DNA from: Perca fluviatilis
Taxonomy: Eukaryota > Chordata > Actinopteri > Perciformes > Percidae
Length of the DNA stretch: 64,000 nucleotides
Assembly: GCF_010015445.1 (NCBI RefSeq)
Contig: NC_053112.1
Coordinates: 38,514,665 to 38,578,664 of the forward strand
Reading direction: 5' to 3'
Shown here: in pieces, positions 10,906 through 25,620 of the stretch
Layout of the letters: each line of letters starts with the position of its first letter
How positions within the stretch are numbered: the stretch's first letter is position 1
Position numbers and translations under genes: made by a program
The notes under the pieces: generated by a model
Databases searched by the model: none
What the model was told of the DNA's origin: nothing
The model's input: the letters and a program-made list of their open reading frames with translations, nothing else

Positions 10906-12410
10906 CGTTGCTTTAACTGGTATAAACTCCAGAGATTGTACATTGCCGGCCAAAAAGTATGTTAACAGAACCCTTTCCATTAAACAAATCTAAATTGCTT
11001 GTAATTGGGTCATTTGAACATAAGGAACTGGCATTGACCCAGAGCCTGTACTTACACCAAGCCGTTGATGAACCCGTTGAACTTCAAAACAGATTGCGAT
11101 CAGATGGACTCCATATGACAGGATGCTCCAATATATTTATTTCTATAGCTGTTTTTCTACGTAAACACAAACAGACACAGAGAATAAACAGAAGACACAT
11201 CAAAACTGCCACAGCGTCTCCAGATGGCTGTTGTGTTTTCAGGAAATACTGTACATCTGCGATCACCCGTCCAACAGGGAGCTCGCTGTCACGATTCTAG
11301 TACAATGTGGCTTTTCCTCCGTGTCGTTTTAGCTTTGACGCCTCAGTTCCTGTTGTCACGGTTGAAGCACACAGTGTAACGCTACCGAGCAGTCTTTCCA
11401 CACTGACACCTGTCAAATTCTCTGCTGAATATCCAACAGGTCTGCAGTGGAGAAGCTAGGAATACAGCTGCTATAACGCTGATAATGCCAACACTGCCTT
11501 TTCTCTCACCTTAAAAACTCTCAACGTGATAAGGTGTATGACTCTGAACGTCTTGAAATATATATTTCAGATTCTATACAGTATATTATATGAATTATAT
11601 ACTGCGCCTCATGCTTCTGTGCTTCTTCCTTTCTACTAGAAAATATAAGAATTCAACCTCCGCAGCACCGTTCGACTATTAGCAGTGTCTGATGAGCACA
11701 AATCATTAAAACGTGACAAAGTAAGAGAACTTATGAATTTTTACACCTGAGATGTGAAACTACACACAGCTCTTCCCCTCACATTCAAATCAAATCACAT
11801 GATATATGGAGTGCATGTACTGAATATGCAATATAATATAATATATGTTTGAAGTATGAAAATATTAAATAGTTTGCTCAGAGTTCAGCTCCCAATTTAA
11901 CTTGTCTCCAGGCTTGGCAAGTAGCGTTGCTATAAAATGGAACTGCATTTCCCCGTGGTGTTGGGACAGCTTTTAGCCTACAAAGTAGAGTAGCTACATC
12001 CTTTTTTTTCTTTTCTTTGAAACAAACAAAACATACAAACCACAATCTGTGGAATGACTCAGCAAATCATTTAAATATGATGTTCAACTGTACGCTATAT
12101 TGGGTTAGCATTCATAACTGTATGTCTGTGTGCTGCACACATGGTTTTTATTTGCAAGCAAAGTGTTAGTGTGGTTACTATTCATGTGGACAAGACTTTA
12201 ATTATGAGAGGACAAAAAGAACGACTTAATTGGAGCTATAATTATTACAATATGGAATGCCATTTTAAACAATATAAAATAATTAATAAATACATACAAT
12301 ACAAATAAATATGCCTATTAAAAATATATCCTGAAATAAATGAATGAGTCAATAAATATACATAAAAAAATATGAATATAATATATAAATGAATCCATAC
12401 AGTTCAATAA
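10906..12410. other. Single-copy, AT-rich non-coding DNA
   Basis: No transposon termini and no supported gene. The part at 12230-12400 is very AT-rich (short 'aataaata' runs). A 113-codon ORF at 10959-11300 has no recognisable domain. Confidence 0.4.
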
Positions 12411-12419
12411 ATAAGTTTC

Positions 12420-12575
12420 ACTTTACATGTAATTTAGCTGACGCTTTTATCCAAAGCGACTTACAATTGTTACATATGTCAGAGGCCACACACCTCTGGA
12501 GCAACTTTGATCACAGTGGGAATGGAACCCAGATCTCCCACACCAAAGGCCTGTGTCACATCCACTGCGCCACCA
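12420..12575 (-). mobile_element. V-SINE-like fragment
   Basis: On the minus strand the segment begins with 'ggtggcgcagtggatgtgac' (A-box-like) and 'gggttccattccc' (B-box-like). It ends in 'gtcgctttggataaaagcgt', the conserved tail I associate with the fish V-SINE/mermaid group. The middle is short, so the copy is probably truncated. Family assignment is from memory of the motif. Confidence 0.6.
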
Positions 12576-13110
12576 CCACCCAACTTTACTTTTGCTTCTA
12601 TTTCAGGGGACTTTTATTTCATAAGTCCACATTTATTTATTTCCCTCTCTATTTATTTCCACTGGTTATATTCAAATGAAAGGGGCGTGGCTGTCTCACA
12701 GCCTCAGACCAAGCAACTAGCTAGGCTTGGCCGTGCTCCCTCTGCCTGCCTCCCTGCTTCTCTTCGTCTCTCCCCACCGCTGAGACAACTTCGCCGTGAA
12801 GAGATTGGATAGCAGCTCCGGAGATGGACTTTCAGCTCACGGCTGGAGAGCAGCAACTCCAATTCAGCCGGTGCAAACCTCAGCGCCGGGGCCAGGTTCA
12901 CAGTGGGATGGTGGCCAGCAGAAGCGCTAGCACTGCAGCTAAATAGCTGCCAGCTCACTGTTACCTGAAGAAAACAGCTGCCGTGACCCATTGTGACCTG
13001 GGTCCAGAGCCGGATTAAATGGAAAGATTACAAAAGGGATACAGCATTTTTTCCGGAGTCCTCCAAATGGCTACTTTGTTATTTGGTGAATAAACAAGAG
13101 TACCTTTAAC
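12576..13110. other. GC-richer segment of unknown nature
   Basis: From 12675 to about 13090 the base composition is markedly richer in G+C than its AT-rich neighbours. The segment ends in 'ggtgaataaacaagagtacctttaa'. It could be a decayed transposon or a retroposed transcript (the AATAAA is at 13089-13094). ORFs in several frames (about 95-100 codons) have no family signature. Confidence 0.3.
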
Positions 13111-15157
13111 CGCCACATGACTATTATGCTAATTTATTTATTTAAGTATTTTAATACATTAATTTAGGCTTATTTGAAGGGCCTGAGAGAAACTTGTGTA
13201 AAGCTCCTCTTTGTCGTTTTCTTTCTTCTTTTTCGTTTTTTTTTTCCACTTTGCTGCACATGAACGCATCCCAGAAACGTCCGTTACGGCTATCTAACAT
13301 ACGGAACGGGAAACCCATTTTTCTCCAATTGGAGTTTTGACTTTACTGTACTTTTTTTTTTTAAACAATATAAAAATATAATATAAAAAATACTTTACAA
13401 GTTTAGATAAAATGTTAGATTGTAAAGTTGTTTTTAAACAAACAAAAAAACATTTTTACTACTTAATCTTACTGGGCCCCCTAGTGGCAAATGGGCCCTA
13501 GGCATGGGCCTAGAATGCCTATGCCTAGATCTGGACCTGCCCTGGTCCCTGGTATGTGTGTGTGTATATATAATCCCAAAACAAACTGTAGTTTCACAAG
13601 GAAAACCAAGATACGGAAGAAGCATAACCTCAATAAACCCAAATTTCGGGCTGGCTTTTGTCAGAAGGGATTTTCAGGATCTCACAGGAAACATGTTTGA
13701 ATTTCAGTTGTGGTTCTGGTTGCTTTGTTTGGGATTTGTTGATATTCATTTAATATTATTATTAAAAGGGGATGGTAGACATCTGTGTTTGGGACGGCAG
13801 CCCAAGGCCAATCATTCTGTATTATACACGACAAAAAAAGTATTGGTTTGGTAAAATACAAGACAGGAGACACTGTAAATTCTCATTCCAATGATCCATG
13901 GCTTTTTCAGTTATAGGGAGTTTCATAGTTAAGCAAAGGAAAGAGCACCCTCAACCTTTCAATTATAGCCCATAATCATAACTCAGGGCCACGACAGCTC
14001 AGTCCTCCTATATTTGGCCCTGGTTTCTATTTATCCTAATGCTACACTAAACAAACATCTCATGACTGTATTGATGTGTCCAAACATGTAAACAGAAACT
14101 ATGAAACATTATATATATAGCTCCTTCTCATCTAAAGTGACATTGTTGCCATGCCACTTCTCAAATGTGGCCCTCCAGGGGCAGACGCCTGTCTCTTTTA
14201 AGGCCTCCTTAATGTTTTTAATGCACTGCGAAACAGTAGAAAGCAACAATAACAGGAAATACTGCCAAGAGAGGCAGACAGAAAGAAAGACCATCTTTCA
14301 AGACCTTTCCTCGTCATCCTTTATTTTCTTTGTAATTTTGGTTGCTCTCATGTTTGACATCAAAGATGTTGAAATTGTTTTCCCCGATGTTGTGTACTCT
14401 GTAATTATTAATCTGCCTTGCAAGACGACTGCCTTTGGGGCAAAGTCAGACACAAAAGGCCCCTCTCTGGATCTCTGATGTGAAGCAACACACAAGGAAG
14501 AAAGGAACAAAAAAGCAAAAGGGAGAAGAAAAGAATGTGCAAAGCTGGCACCAAACTAAAAGTGTGAACTTCCAGACAACAGTTGTAAACTTTGAAAGAC
14601 AGAGAAAGGGAGTGCCATAGAAGGCTGAGAAATGAAAAGCACAAAGTGAGACACAGAGGAAGAGAAGGTGAGGCAAGGCTTTAAAAGTGCAGTGTTGTTA
14701 TGACAGCGCCAGGTGATGGAATAGTGACTAGATGCAGTAATGAGGGACTCATTTCTTCCAGGCTCACTCAGCTCCTACACTCTTTTTAACAACTTGAACT
14801 GATTAGTCACAATTCACCAAACTTCAGCCTGTGGATTGTGTGGATGTGGCTGCTTTACACTAAAAGACTGTGACAGCTTTACACTGTTATATATCTCACC
14901 ATGTGTACACATGATAACGCTGATCGGCTCTGCTCACGGTCTATTACTGTAACTGTGACTGCAAGTTTCTAGGACGTCAAACTAAACCACAGTTTGACAA
15001 GAAAGACAGTGTGGCTAGAAATGATGATCGGCATCAACAGGGTTACCAGAGAGCAGTGTTGACCAAGTTACTTTAAGCCATTTAGAATTTAAATTCAGCA
15101 TACAGACATTTAATACATTCTTTAGAACACACTAATGTAGTTGTACTTAAGGACATT
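13111..15157. other. Mostly single-copy non-coding DNA
   Basis: A short 'gggcccta/gggccccc' repeat fragment lies at about 13470-13560. The ORFs at 13504-13854 and 14101-14478 (116 and 125 codons) lack domains and conserved-looking composition. No transposon termini. Confidence 0.4.
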
Positions 15158-15702
15158 TTAAAGATCCCATATTGAAAAAAGTGAGATTTCCATGTCTTTT
15201 ATTATAAAGCAGGTCTAGGTGCTACATCAATACTGTGAAAGTATCAAAACGCTCAATCCACAGAGAAATGCACACTGGCCATATTCAGAAACTGCCTTTT
15301 AAACGAGTCGTCAGGACTTCCGTACGCTTGTGATGTCACAACTATACTATATATAAGGAAGAAAGTGCAGCTACAATGCTGTTACAGTCATTCCCAATGG
15401 CAATGACAGTGCAGAGACTCTGGCTGCTTCCCAAGTCTCTTATTTAATATCTCCTCGCTTGAACCGAAAGTCCTTCTGGCCGTCCTTGAAAACGCTGACC
15501 AATCAGAGCAGACTGGGCTTTTTTCAGGATGAGGGCTTAAAAGACAGGCGCTAAAATGGATCATTTTAGAGACTGAATACAGGTATATTCAGACACAGTG
15601 TGAGAAAAATAATGTGTTTTCTGAACAATAAAGCATGTATGTAAATGTTCTGGTAGAAACCCCAAATACAAGTATGAACCTGAGAATATGGGACCTTTTT
15701 AA
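15158..15702. mobile_element. TTAA-flanked non-autonomous element (545 bp)
   Basis: The left end is TTAAAGATCCCATATTG. The right end 'gaatatgggaccttttTAA' is its inverted counterpart with two extra A/T, closing with TTAA at 15699-15702. The interior has no transposase ORF and is not similar to the other TTAA elements in the window, apart from the terminus. Confidence 0.75.
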
Positions 15703-16424
15703 AGTGTTTGTTAATGTACAGTATTTAATACATTTTACTATATTGTCATTAAGATTGCATTAGGATGGAACCATTTAGTAAATGTTTAAATCCTGCTTGT
15801 GCATGCATGCTAGTATGTATGTACGTAAGTATTTGATTACTCCTTACATTGTACTCATTGAGAAAGTTATTACATGATTACGAGTTGGGAGTGTGAACGG
15901 GTTGGACTGGTCGCATTCAGCACTAAAGAGAAGTACTGTCCTCGATTGATGGCTCACCAACTGAATTTGAAATTGTAGTCTGTTACAGTTTGTTTTAGTA
16001 AAAAAAGAATCACATATTTTATTGTAAGACGTTACTTACACTGCCGGACAGGTGGTGATATGGTAAGGTGACATTGACAGTTCTCTCCCAGGTTAGTTTA
16101 TTTCTGGGCCCCCTGTGCCTCCACTGCCTGTGAGTCACTATTTGCTTTCCAGTGTCTATTTGGAAATGATGTTGTGTTGAACGTCTTATGCCTTTCACAG
16201 TCCGTCTTTAGCAACGCGAGCCAAGCTTTCTTACCTTGCTTGACTGCGCGTAGCGCTACGGAGGAGGGAGAGCTGACATGGTGGCTACACTGAGGTGCTG
16301 ATAGTGAAATCCCATTAGCTGCCCTCCCACTGACGCCAAACCGACATCAATAGGAAGAGCCAGAGCAGGTGGGTGGTCTGTCACTCTCTCAGAGCTCACT
16401 GGCAGGAACAACCTGCTTGTACAA
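15703..16424. other. Single-copy spacer
   Basis: Nothing recognised; one 'gcatgcatgctagtatgtatgt' low-complexity patch near 15800. Confidence 0.4.
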
Positions 16425-19628
<3,204 letters not shown>

Positions 19629-20212
19629 TAGTGTTGGGTGTACACCCAACACTGCTAACAATACATTGTGCCTTATCTTGCAAAGTAACGTGTTACAGTA
19701 ACGTAACTACTTTTTTCGGGTAAAAAGTAGAGTAACGCGCTACTACTGAAAATTTGGTAACAAAACTTAGTTACTTTTTCAATTCGGCGCAACGTTACTT
19801 TTCCCAGGGACAGATTTGACAGCGACACTGCCTTCTCAGCTGCGCGCTCACAAGCTCCACGCGGTACGTGACAGAGGCTGGTAGTAGCAGAGCAATCATG
19901 GCAAGCGAGAAGCAGCCAACGCTAACTTTTGAGAGCGTTTTAAACTTCGTGGCGTTTTGCTGGACGGTGCTCTGAGCGGAGATCTACGTGACACATGCCA
20001 CATCGCTGAGGACTGGCGGTTAAATCAGCCGTCCTTCAAACGTGAGTGAACGCCTCTGTAGTTCCAAGAAATTCAACGTCTTCTCTCTAACAGATCGCGT
20101 TAGTTTCAGGAGTCACATTCTTAAGTTATTTTTCATTCATCATATCAATAATTTCAGTTTATGAACTTTATATTTCAGAACCAGTATTTGAATCAAGTAG
20201 CTCTTATAAAAC
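19629..20212 (+). mobile_element. Probable hAT-related element, left part
   Basis: It opens with a 24-bp perfect palindrome (19630-19653) made of two TGTTGGGTGT ends head to head. It continues with 'aaagtaacgtgttacagtaa' and 'gtaaaaagtagagtaacgcg', subterminal repeats common in hAT elements with CAGTGTTGGG ends. A SINE interrupts or ends it at 20213. The right terminus and target duplication were not found. Confidence 0.5.
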
Positions 20213-20529
20213 AATAATAATAATTTATACTTTATTATTCCCGCAAGGGAAATTACAATGTTTTCACTCTGTTGTTGTTATTATACACATTAAACACATT
20301 ACACACACATGCTCAGTACCTATACATGCACTAATGGAGAGATGTCAGAGTGGGGGGGCTGCCCATGGAAAGGCGCGCCGAGCAGTTGGGGGTTTGGTGC
20401 CTTGCTCAAGAGCACCTTGGCAGTGCCCAGGAGGTGAAGTCCACCATACTTTGGTCCGTATGGGGACTTGAATCAGCAACCCTCCGGTTCCCAACCCAAC
20501 TCCCTACTGACTGAGCTACTGCCACCCCC
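20213..20529 (-). mobile_element. tRNA-derived SINE (reverse orientation)
   Basis: On the minus strand it reads from a tRNA-like head ('ggtggcagtagctcagtcag', then 'gctgattcaagtccccatac') to a LINE-like tail ('gcgggaataataaagtataa') followed by TTA repeats. It is the same family as 10577-10905 and better preserved at the A box. No protein is encoded; Pol III transcription would be expected. Confidence 0.85.
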
Positions 20530-21497
20530 AAGGTGTGTTAGATTAAGTAGGCCACAGCTGTTATTTGTGTCACTTGAATGGGCCACACAACTACATTTGA
20601 TCTAAAATCAAATGCTTGATAGAGTTCTTAGGATTCCGGTTTATACATAAAATCCATCTTAGCCTCACGGCATAGTGGATTGAAGTTTTGAACTTGAAAA
20701 AAGCAGCGTTGGACTCCAAGGATAATACATAAATATTGAATTGCTTTCATAATGGCTATTACATTTACATTTAATTTACGTTTAACCAAATGTTTCTATT
20801 GTGCTATGTAGCCTAAGTACTGAAAGAATATGGTCATTGAGTAGCTAACGTTGGTTATGTAGCAGGCTAAAAGGGCTTTTGAAAAAAAGGATATAATAAA
20901 TGTTTCATGAATTTGTATGATGGAATTTGTCCTCATTCAAAGATAATGTAAAGGGATGACTGCCTTTAAAATAGTTCAGTTATTTTGATAATGAATATTT
21001 CTTTGTTTTCCATCCCAAAAAGGGGAAAGCACAACAACGACAAAACATTGGCATTGTTTTTCGGCCAAATTGTTATTGTAAACGTCAGTATCGGCCCAGA
21101 ACAAGCTGTGCATCCCTGTTGGCAATGTATGATAATGATTACAAAATGGATCATAAATAGTCCCATAATAAGCCTCACATTGCATCGCCATATTGCTCTG
21201 GTTTGGCGGTTTGGTCCTGGTTTGGTTTCATGCTGCTGCAGAGTTGTGTGTTGATTCTCAGTGGGCACGACAGGAAGAGCAACACATGAAACTACGGGGA
21301 GTCATTTGATTCAGTGTTACTATGAAATTATCCTAACGGAGCTTTAAATGCCCAGTAGTGGGGTTGTAAATTAAGCTGGCCTCCATAGGCTGTAGCATCA
21401 ACCGTTGTTCTCTCCCTCTGTCTCCTTTTGTACGAGCAGCCACCACAGGGGTGTACCAGTAAGACAGCTCTCCTCTTTCTTCTCCCTTTTCCCCCAG
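20530..21497. other. Non-coding spacer
   Basis: No termini, tandem repeats or supported ORF. It may hold the remainder of the hAT relative that begins at 19629, but no right terminus is visible. Confidence 0.35.
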
Positions 21498-21598
21498 ATC
21501 TGCCCAGAAGACAAAGCCTTCAAAGACGGAAAAAAGGTTCTTATCGGAGGCGGGGGAAAAGGTTTAAGCCCGAGAAGCCAGAGCAAAGAACCTCAGAG
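21498..21598 (+). other. Exon-like segment between splice-site motifs
   Basis: A strong pyrimidine tract and CCCCCAG precede 21498, and GAG|GTTGTT follows 21598. The 101 bp between are purine-rich, like exonic enhancer sequence, and open in two frames (ICPEDKAFKDGKKVLIGGGG... and LPRRQSLQRRKKGSYRRRGK...). The second is strongly basic. I recognise no family. The donor is weak, no partner exon was found, and the (TC)n at 21618-21642 could inflate the resemblance. Confidence 0.2.
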
Positions 21599-22865
21599 GT
21601 TGTTCAACTTTTCCCCTTCTCTCTCTCTCTCTCTCTCTCTCTGTTTCCCTCTGTCTATTCCTCCTTTTCCTTTGGGGAACGCGCAGTGGGCCGCATATTT
21701 GTGTTGCTGTGTGCCCACTTTCTACCGTGCTCCCCTGCCGAGCAAGGCTACGCAGCATGGAGTGAAAGGCCATGCTGGAATGCCTATAATGCACTGTGGA
21801 AACTGTGACTGCTTTTGATTTAAATGGTTTCAGATGCGCCTTTTGGAGGTGCACAGCGAGAAACAGCTGGTTGCTGTGGCTATTGATATGCACAAAAAGA
21901 GTGTTGAGGCTGTTAAAGTATAGCCCCGTAGGCTGGTTTCAGGCAGGATCTTGCCAAAACATGGCTCTTATCCTTATGTATCATGTTTTGTTATGTAGAT
22001 GGATGTTTTTAGTAGATTATCATGATACTGATTTGCACGAGTCCTTTCATAAAAGCATGTCTACTACCCAACACCCTGAAATGAAATACAGTATATTATA
22101 CTGTCAAATTACTATATGAAAATTATAGTTGAGCTTTGAACTGCAACAATGAGCATCAGACTATCTGCTGCTCGATTTCTTTCAAGAAATGTCTTAGAGA
22201 AATCTTCTAAAAGACTGTAGATTGCTTTTGATTAAATGTTTTTTTTTAGCTGATGTCCCAGAGGTAAAAAATCACATAATGGCGACCCTAAAAAGCATAC
22301 TAGCGGAATTCTACATTTTTAATGCACTTGAAGGCATTGATCAGAAGAGTTTAAACTTTTTTGGCGAACACATATAACAAGAAAGACAGCCTATGAAGTG
22401 TTTGTCTTTTGGGAGATTTAGGATTCACTCGGTAATGAAGTTCAATTTCCTTCCGGGTCCTTTGGCTTTATCCGTGGTTGGACTGACCCGATGTGATCGC
22501 TCTGACTCGGGGCGTGTAAAGCATGCTGCCACAGAGAGAACAGCCAACCAGGACGTAGTCCCACTAGATCACCTTTGATGGTTCTCCGTCACACGCTGCT
22601 CAGCTCCCAACTGAGCTGAAAATGACTGAGCATAGAGGAGAGGTTGAGCTTATTATCACCTACTGAGCGATGTTTTTAACGCTCATATGACATCTTAACA
22701 CGGAGAAGAGATACAATGAAGCTATATTTGTCTTTAGATGAACGGCTTTATGTCTGAGCGCTCACTTTCAAGGACGCGCCTAGTAAGAAAACTTTAGCCT
22801 GATGATCAGACTGAATTGCTATTTCGTTTCACTTCCTCCACTTAGCCTGGCATTGTCTGGATTTG
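21599..22865. other. Single-copy spacer with (TC)n
   Basis: (TC)n at 21618-21642. No other recognised feature; small ORFs only. Confidence 0.4.
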
Positions 22866-23262
22866 AGGCCCTGTTCGGACTTGGCATTAACATGCACCTT
22901 GCACAAAACAAAAGTACAGACAGGCGCGCAGATCGAGAAACGCCTAACCCTAACCCAGACCACCTCTGAATGTGGTCTGAGCGATTGGATCTCAAGGCGT
23001 CCTCAGTGAGGCCTTGGTGCGAATATACATTCTTAGGATTGCGAAGGAATGTCCCTACTCTGCCTCTGATTGGTTAACCCTGGTGTTCTTATCCTAACCC
23101 TAACTAATCTCACTCCTAATGCCTAAACCTAACGAATTCAACCAACAAAGGCAACGAGTACTAGCCATATGAGAGGCAGAGTAGGGTGGGGCGTTCCTTC
23201 ATCGTCCTAGTAAAAGCAAAGTTGTTTCCTGGGTGCATTCACTCCTGTCCAGGTCTGAACAG
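22866..23262. mobile_element. DNA-transposon-like repeat with 'ctgttcggacttggcatt' end, host of a nested element
   Basis: The left end 'gaggccctgttcggacttgg' is roughly the inverted copy of the right end 'gtccaggtctgaacagcatg' (23249-23268). A second inverted-repeat element sits inside (23033-23210). Telomere-like 'cctaaccctaac' motifs occur at about 22950 and 23095. Superfamily not assigned. Confidence 0.5.
23033..23210. mobile_element. Nested inverted-repeat element, about 178 bp
   Basis: TTAGGATTGCGAAGGAATG at the left pairs with CGTTCCTTCATCGTCCTAG at the right, and the pairing continues inward through 'ctactctgcctct' / 'gaggcagagtag'. The middle holds TAACCC-like units. No ORF. Confidence 0.6.
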
Positions 23263-24635
23263 CATGCTATGGAGGAAGATGGCATCCCAGTTTTGATTCT
23301 GCCCAGTTCACTGATAACCTGAAAACCAGTCCTCAGTTAGGACAACATCAGCCCTATTTGACTTGCAGAACAAATCTGAGATGTTGGTGGTGTTTTGGAG
23401 GTCTGAATCTGGTCTACTAAAGCTGGAGTCATAAAGGACAAAATATTTCACTGCAATATCTGAAAATGTGATGTTTGCAGAGCCACAGACAAACTGAACC
23501 AGCAATCCTGTCGATTTTGTTTTCATTTTTCGTCTCCTTGGACTCATTTCAAACTGCTTTTCTTTCTTTTTTGTCTGGCACACAAAAGTAATTTACTTCA
23601 TGAAGAGGAACTATTGTTATGTTCCACACGCTGCGAAAGAGTGTTAGTGCTAGGCGCACATATACCCGCAGACACACACACCTCCCTTGCCTCTACCTGC
23701 AGACAGTGTGGAGAAGAGATAAGGCTGCATCAAATGCACAACGCAGTATTGATTTCTATGCCAACCAATCTCACCCAATCAAAAAAGGTCACGCTGTGTA
23801 GAAATCAAAAAGAGGCCTCTTTGTTTCAGAATTGCATGCTGGGTAGCCTTCAGGCAGACAGATTCAGCGAGTGAGACAGTTTGAAGCGTAACGTTTTTCA
23901 TCTGTGGCTAACCACCTCGTGCAGCAGGCAAAATTGGAAAACAATATTGATATCTGACCAATGTAATGGCTCAGATACCAGTGTGAGAAAAGGCAATTTT
24001 TTTGTGTCTCCTTTCTTTGCAGAAAAGTAGTCTGGGCTCGCTCTCATGCATGGTGAAAGTACACCCAATTACACACTGGTGCGGCAGCACCATGCCATGC
24101 CTTCCAAACTCAATCTGTCTTCTTTGTCCGTCTCTGCGGCTCAGTGAGACATGATAAACAAGGCAACAATTCAAATCTATGGGGCTGGTGGGCGGATTTC
24201 ACAGCCTTCCTATGGCTCGGTGCGATGACGGTCAAGACGGGGGCTTTGGGAAGCGTTTTTGATGTGTTTGTGTTGTTCCGTGCTGGGTCTGGGTCACCCC
24301 TACATGCATTAATGAGCTGCTGTGGCGTTTGATGTTGGCCTTCAAATCTCCTTTGGTGCTCTGGCCCTGGTGTCCACCCCTCTATCCTCCCTCTTTCTCA
24401 CACACAAATGCACTGCTTACACACACAGTCAACATCACACGCGCAGGCAGATACTCACTCATTTACATTGACAGTAGGAAACGCGCTGCTTCGCCTTCCT
24501 GCAGCACTCTGCTGATGATTAAATGAGGAAGGATGTGCACCTGTGTTTGTTTTTTATGTTTGTATGAAAGGAGATGTGGAGACGGAATGTGTGACTAGTT
24601 TGTGTGTTTACAGTCACATTTATGTGTATGTTGAC
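23263..24635. other. Non-coding spacer
   Basis: A 91-codon minus-strand ORF (23308-23583) has a mixed, protein-like composition but no recognised domain and no splice context. Nothing else is seen except short CA-rich patches. Confidence 0.35.
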
Positions 24636-25264
24636 TAGGGGTGTCACGATTTTGTGAGCTTTTGATTTTGACCATCGAAATTAGAAGCTGGATGGGCGAT
24701 TCCCCCAGTATTGTTTTCTCTCTCCACCCCCGCATACTTGCGCTTGTCTGTAGAAAAGAAATACAACAGACACAATGTAGCTTATTGGCTGGTAGCATGC
24801 AGCTAAAGACACAGGGTAACGTTATCTTAGCGGTAGCCTGCAGCTTAATTATTCCAGAAACCATGGCCACTTCCGGAGTCGGAGATGACGGAGAAACAAC
24901 AGAAAATCCCCCTGCTTCCCTGAAGTCACCGGTGTGGCAACACTTTGCCTTCCCTGTGAGTGATTTATGGAAACAAACAATAAAAGTAAAGCATGTGGTC
25001 TCTGACGGAACTCATGGTGCCTTCAGGTACACACTAATGGTGCATTGAGCCACAAAAAAAACCCAGAGAAACTTAAACTGTTGTTGCAAAGTACCCTTCT
25101 ACTATCTAGTGGCTCTTTTTGTGGCATTGTCGTCCCTTTTTCAAGAAAGACGGCAATGCCACATTAAGAGCCACTAGATAGCAGAAGGGTACTTTGCAAC
25201 AACAGTTTGAGTTTCTCAAAAAAAATTTGAATCTAAAATTGATTCGAGATTTGTGACACCCCTT
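24636..25264. mobile_element. Non-autonomous hAT element with large internal palindrome, 629 bp
   Basis: The ends are TAGGGGTGTCACGA and TGTGACACCCCTT. They are flanked by ATGTTGAC (24628-24635) and TTGTTGAC (25265-25272), a 7/8 8-bp target duplication. Inside, 25078-25215 forms a palindrome with arms of about 66 bp. The 135-codon ORF at 24641-25048 lacks hAT dimerisation motifs. Confidence 0.82.
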
Positions 25265-25274
25265 TTGTTGACCA

Positions 25275-25620
25275 ACACGGTCTCACGGCAGTTCGTGAAA
25301 TGGTTACGTTATTTTTAATCTATTGATTCGTGTTCACAGGGACAATTTTGTAGTTTTTTTTCGTGGTGGCCAGCACGAAATGGTCTATACGGAGATTAAC
25401 GGCACCACCCCAACCAACCTCCTTACGTGGATTTTCGGCATTTCATACTACTCGCTACGGTAGTCGTGCTGTGACCACGACATATGCTTCCCATTTAAAT
25501 ACATTAGTTTACATTTTCGTGCTGGCCACCACACAAAAAAACATCCCCTTGAACACGTATCAATAGATTAAAATAACGTGACCATTTCACGTACTGTCCT
25601 GAGAATGGGTTGTGTTGACA
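25275..25620. mobile_element. Foldback element with 'cacgaaatgg' arms
   Basis: 'gttcgtgaaatggttacgtt' near the left pairs with 'aacgtgaccatttcacgtac' near the right, and both arms continue with 'aatctattga'. A second inverted pair, 'cgtggtggccagcacg' and 'cgtgctggccaccac', lies inside. The central 'cctccttacgtggattttcg' matches, in reverse, motifs in the foldback at 43770-44355. No ORF, superfamily unknown. Confidence 0.65.

Noticed and set aside
14101..14478. 125-codon plus-strand ORF
   Set aside because: No domain, and three minus-strand ORFs overlap the same DNA; typical of chance.
23308..23583. 91-codon minus-strand ORF with protein-like composition
   Set aside because: No recognised family and no splice sites. 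It could be a transposon remnant, but nothing positive supports it.
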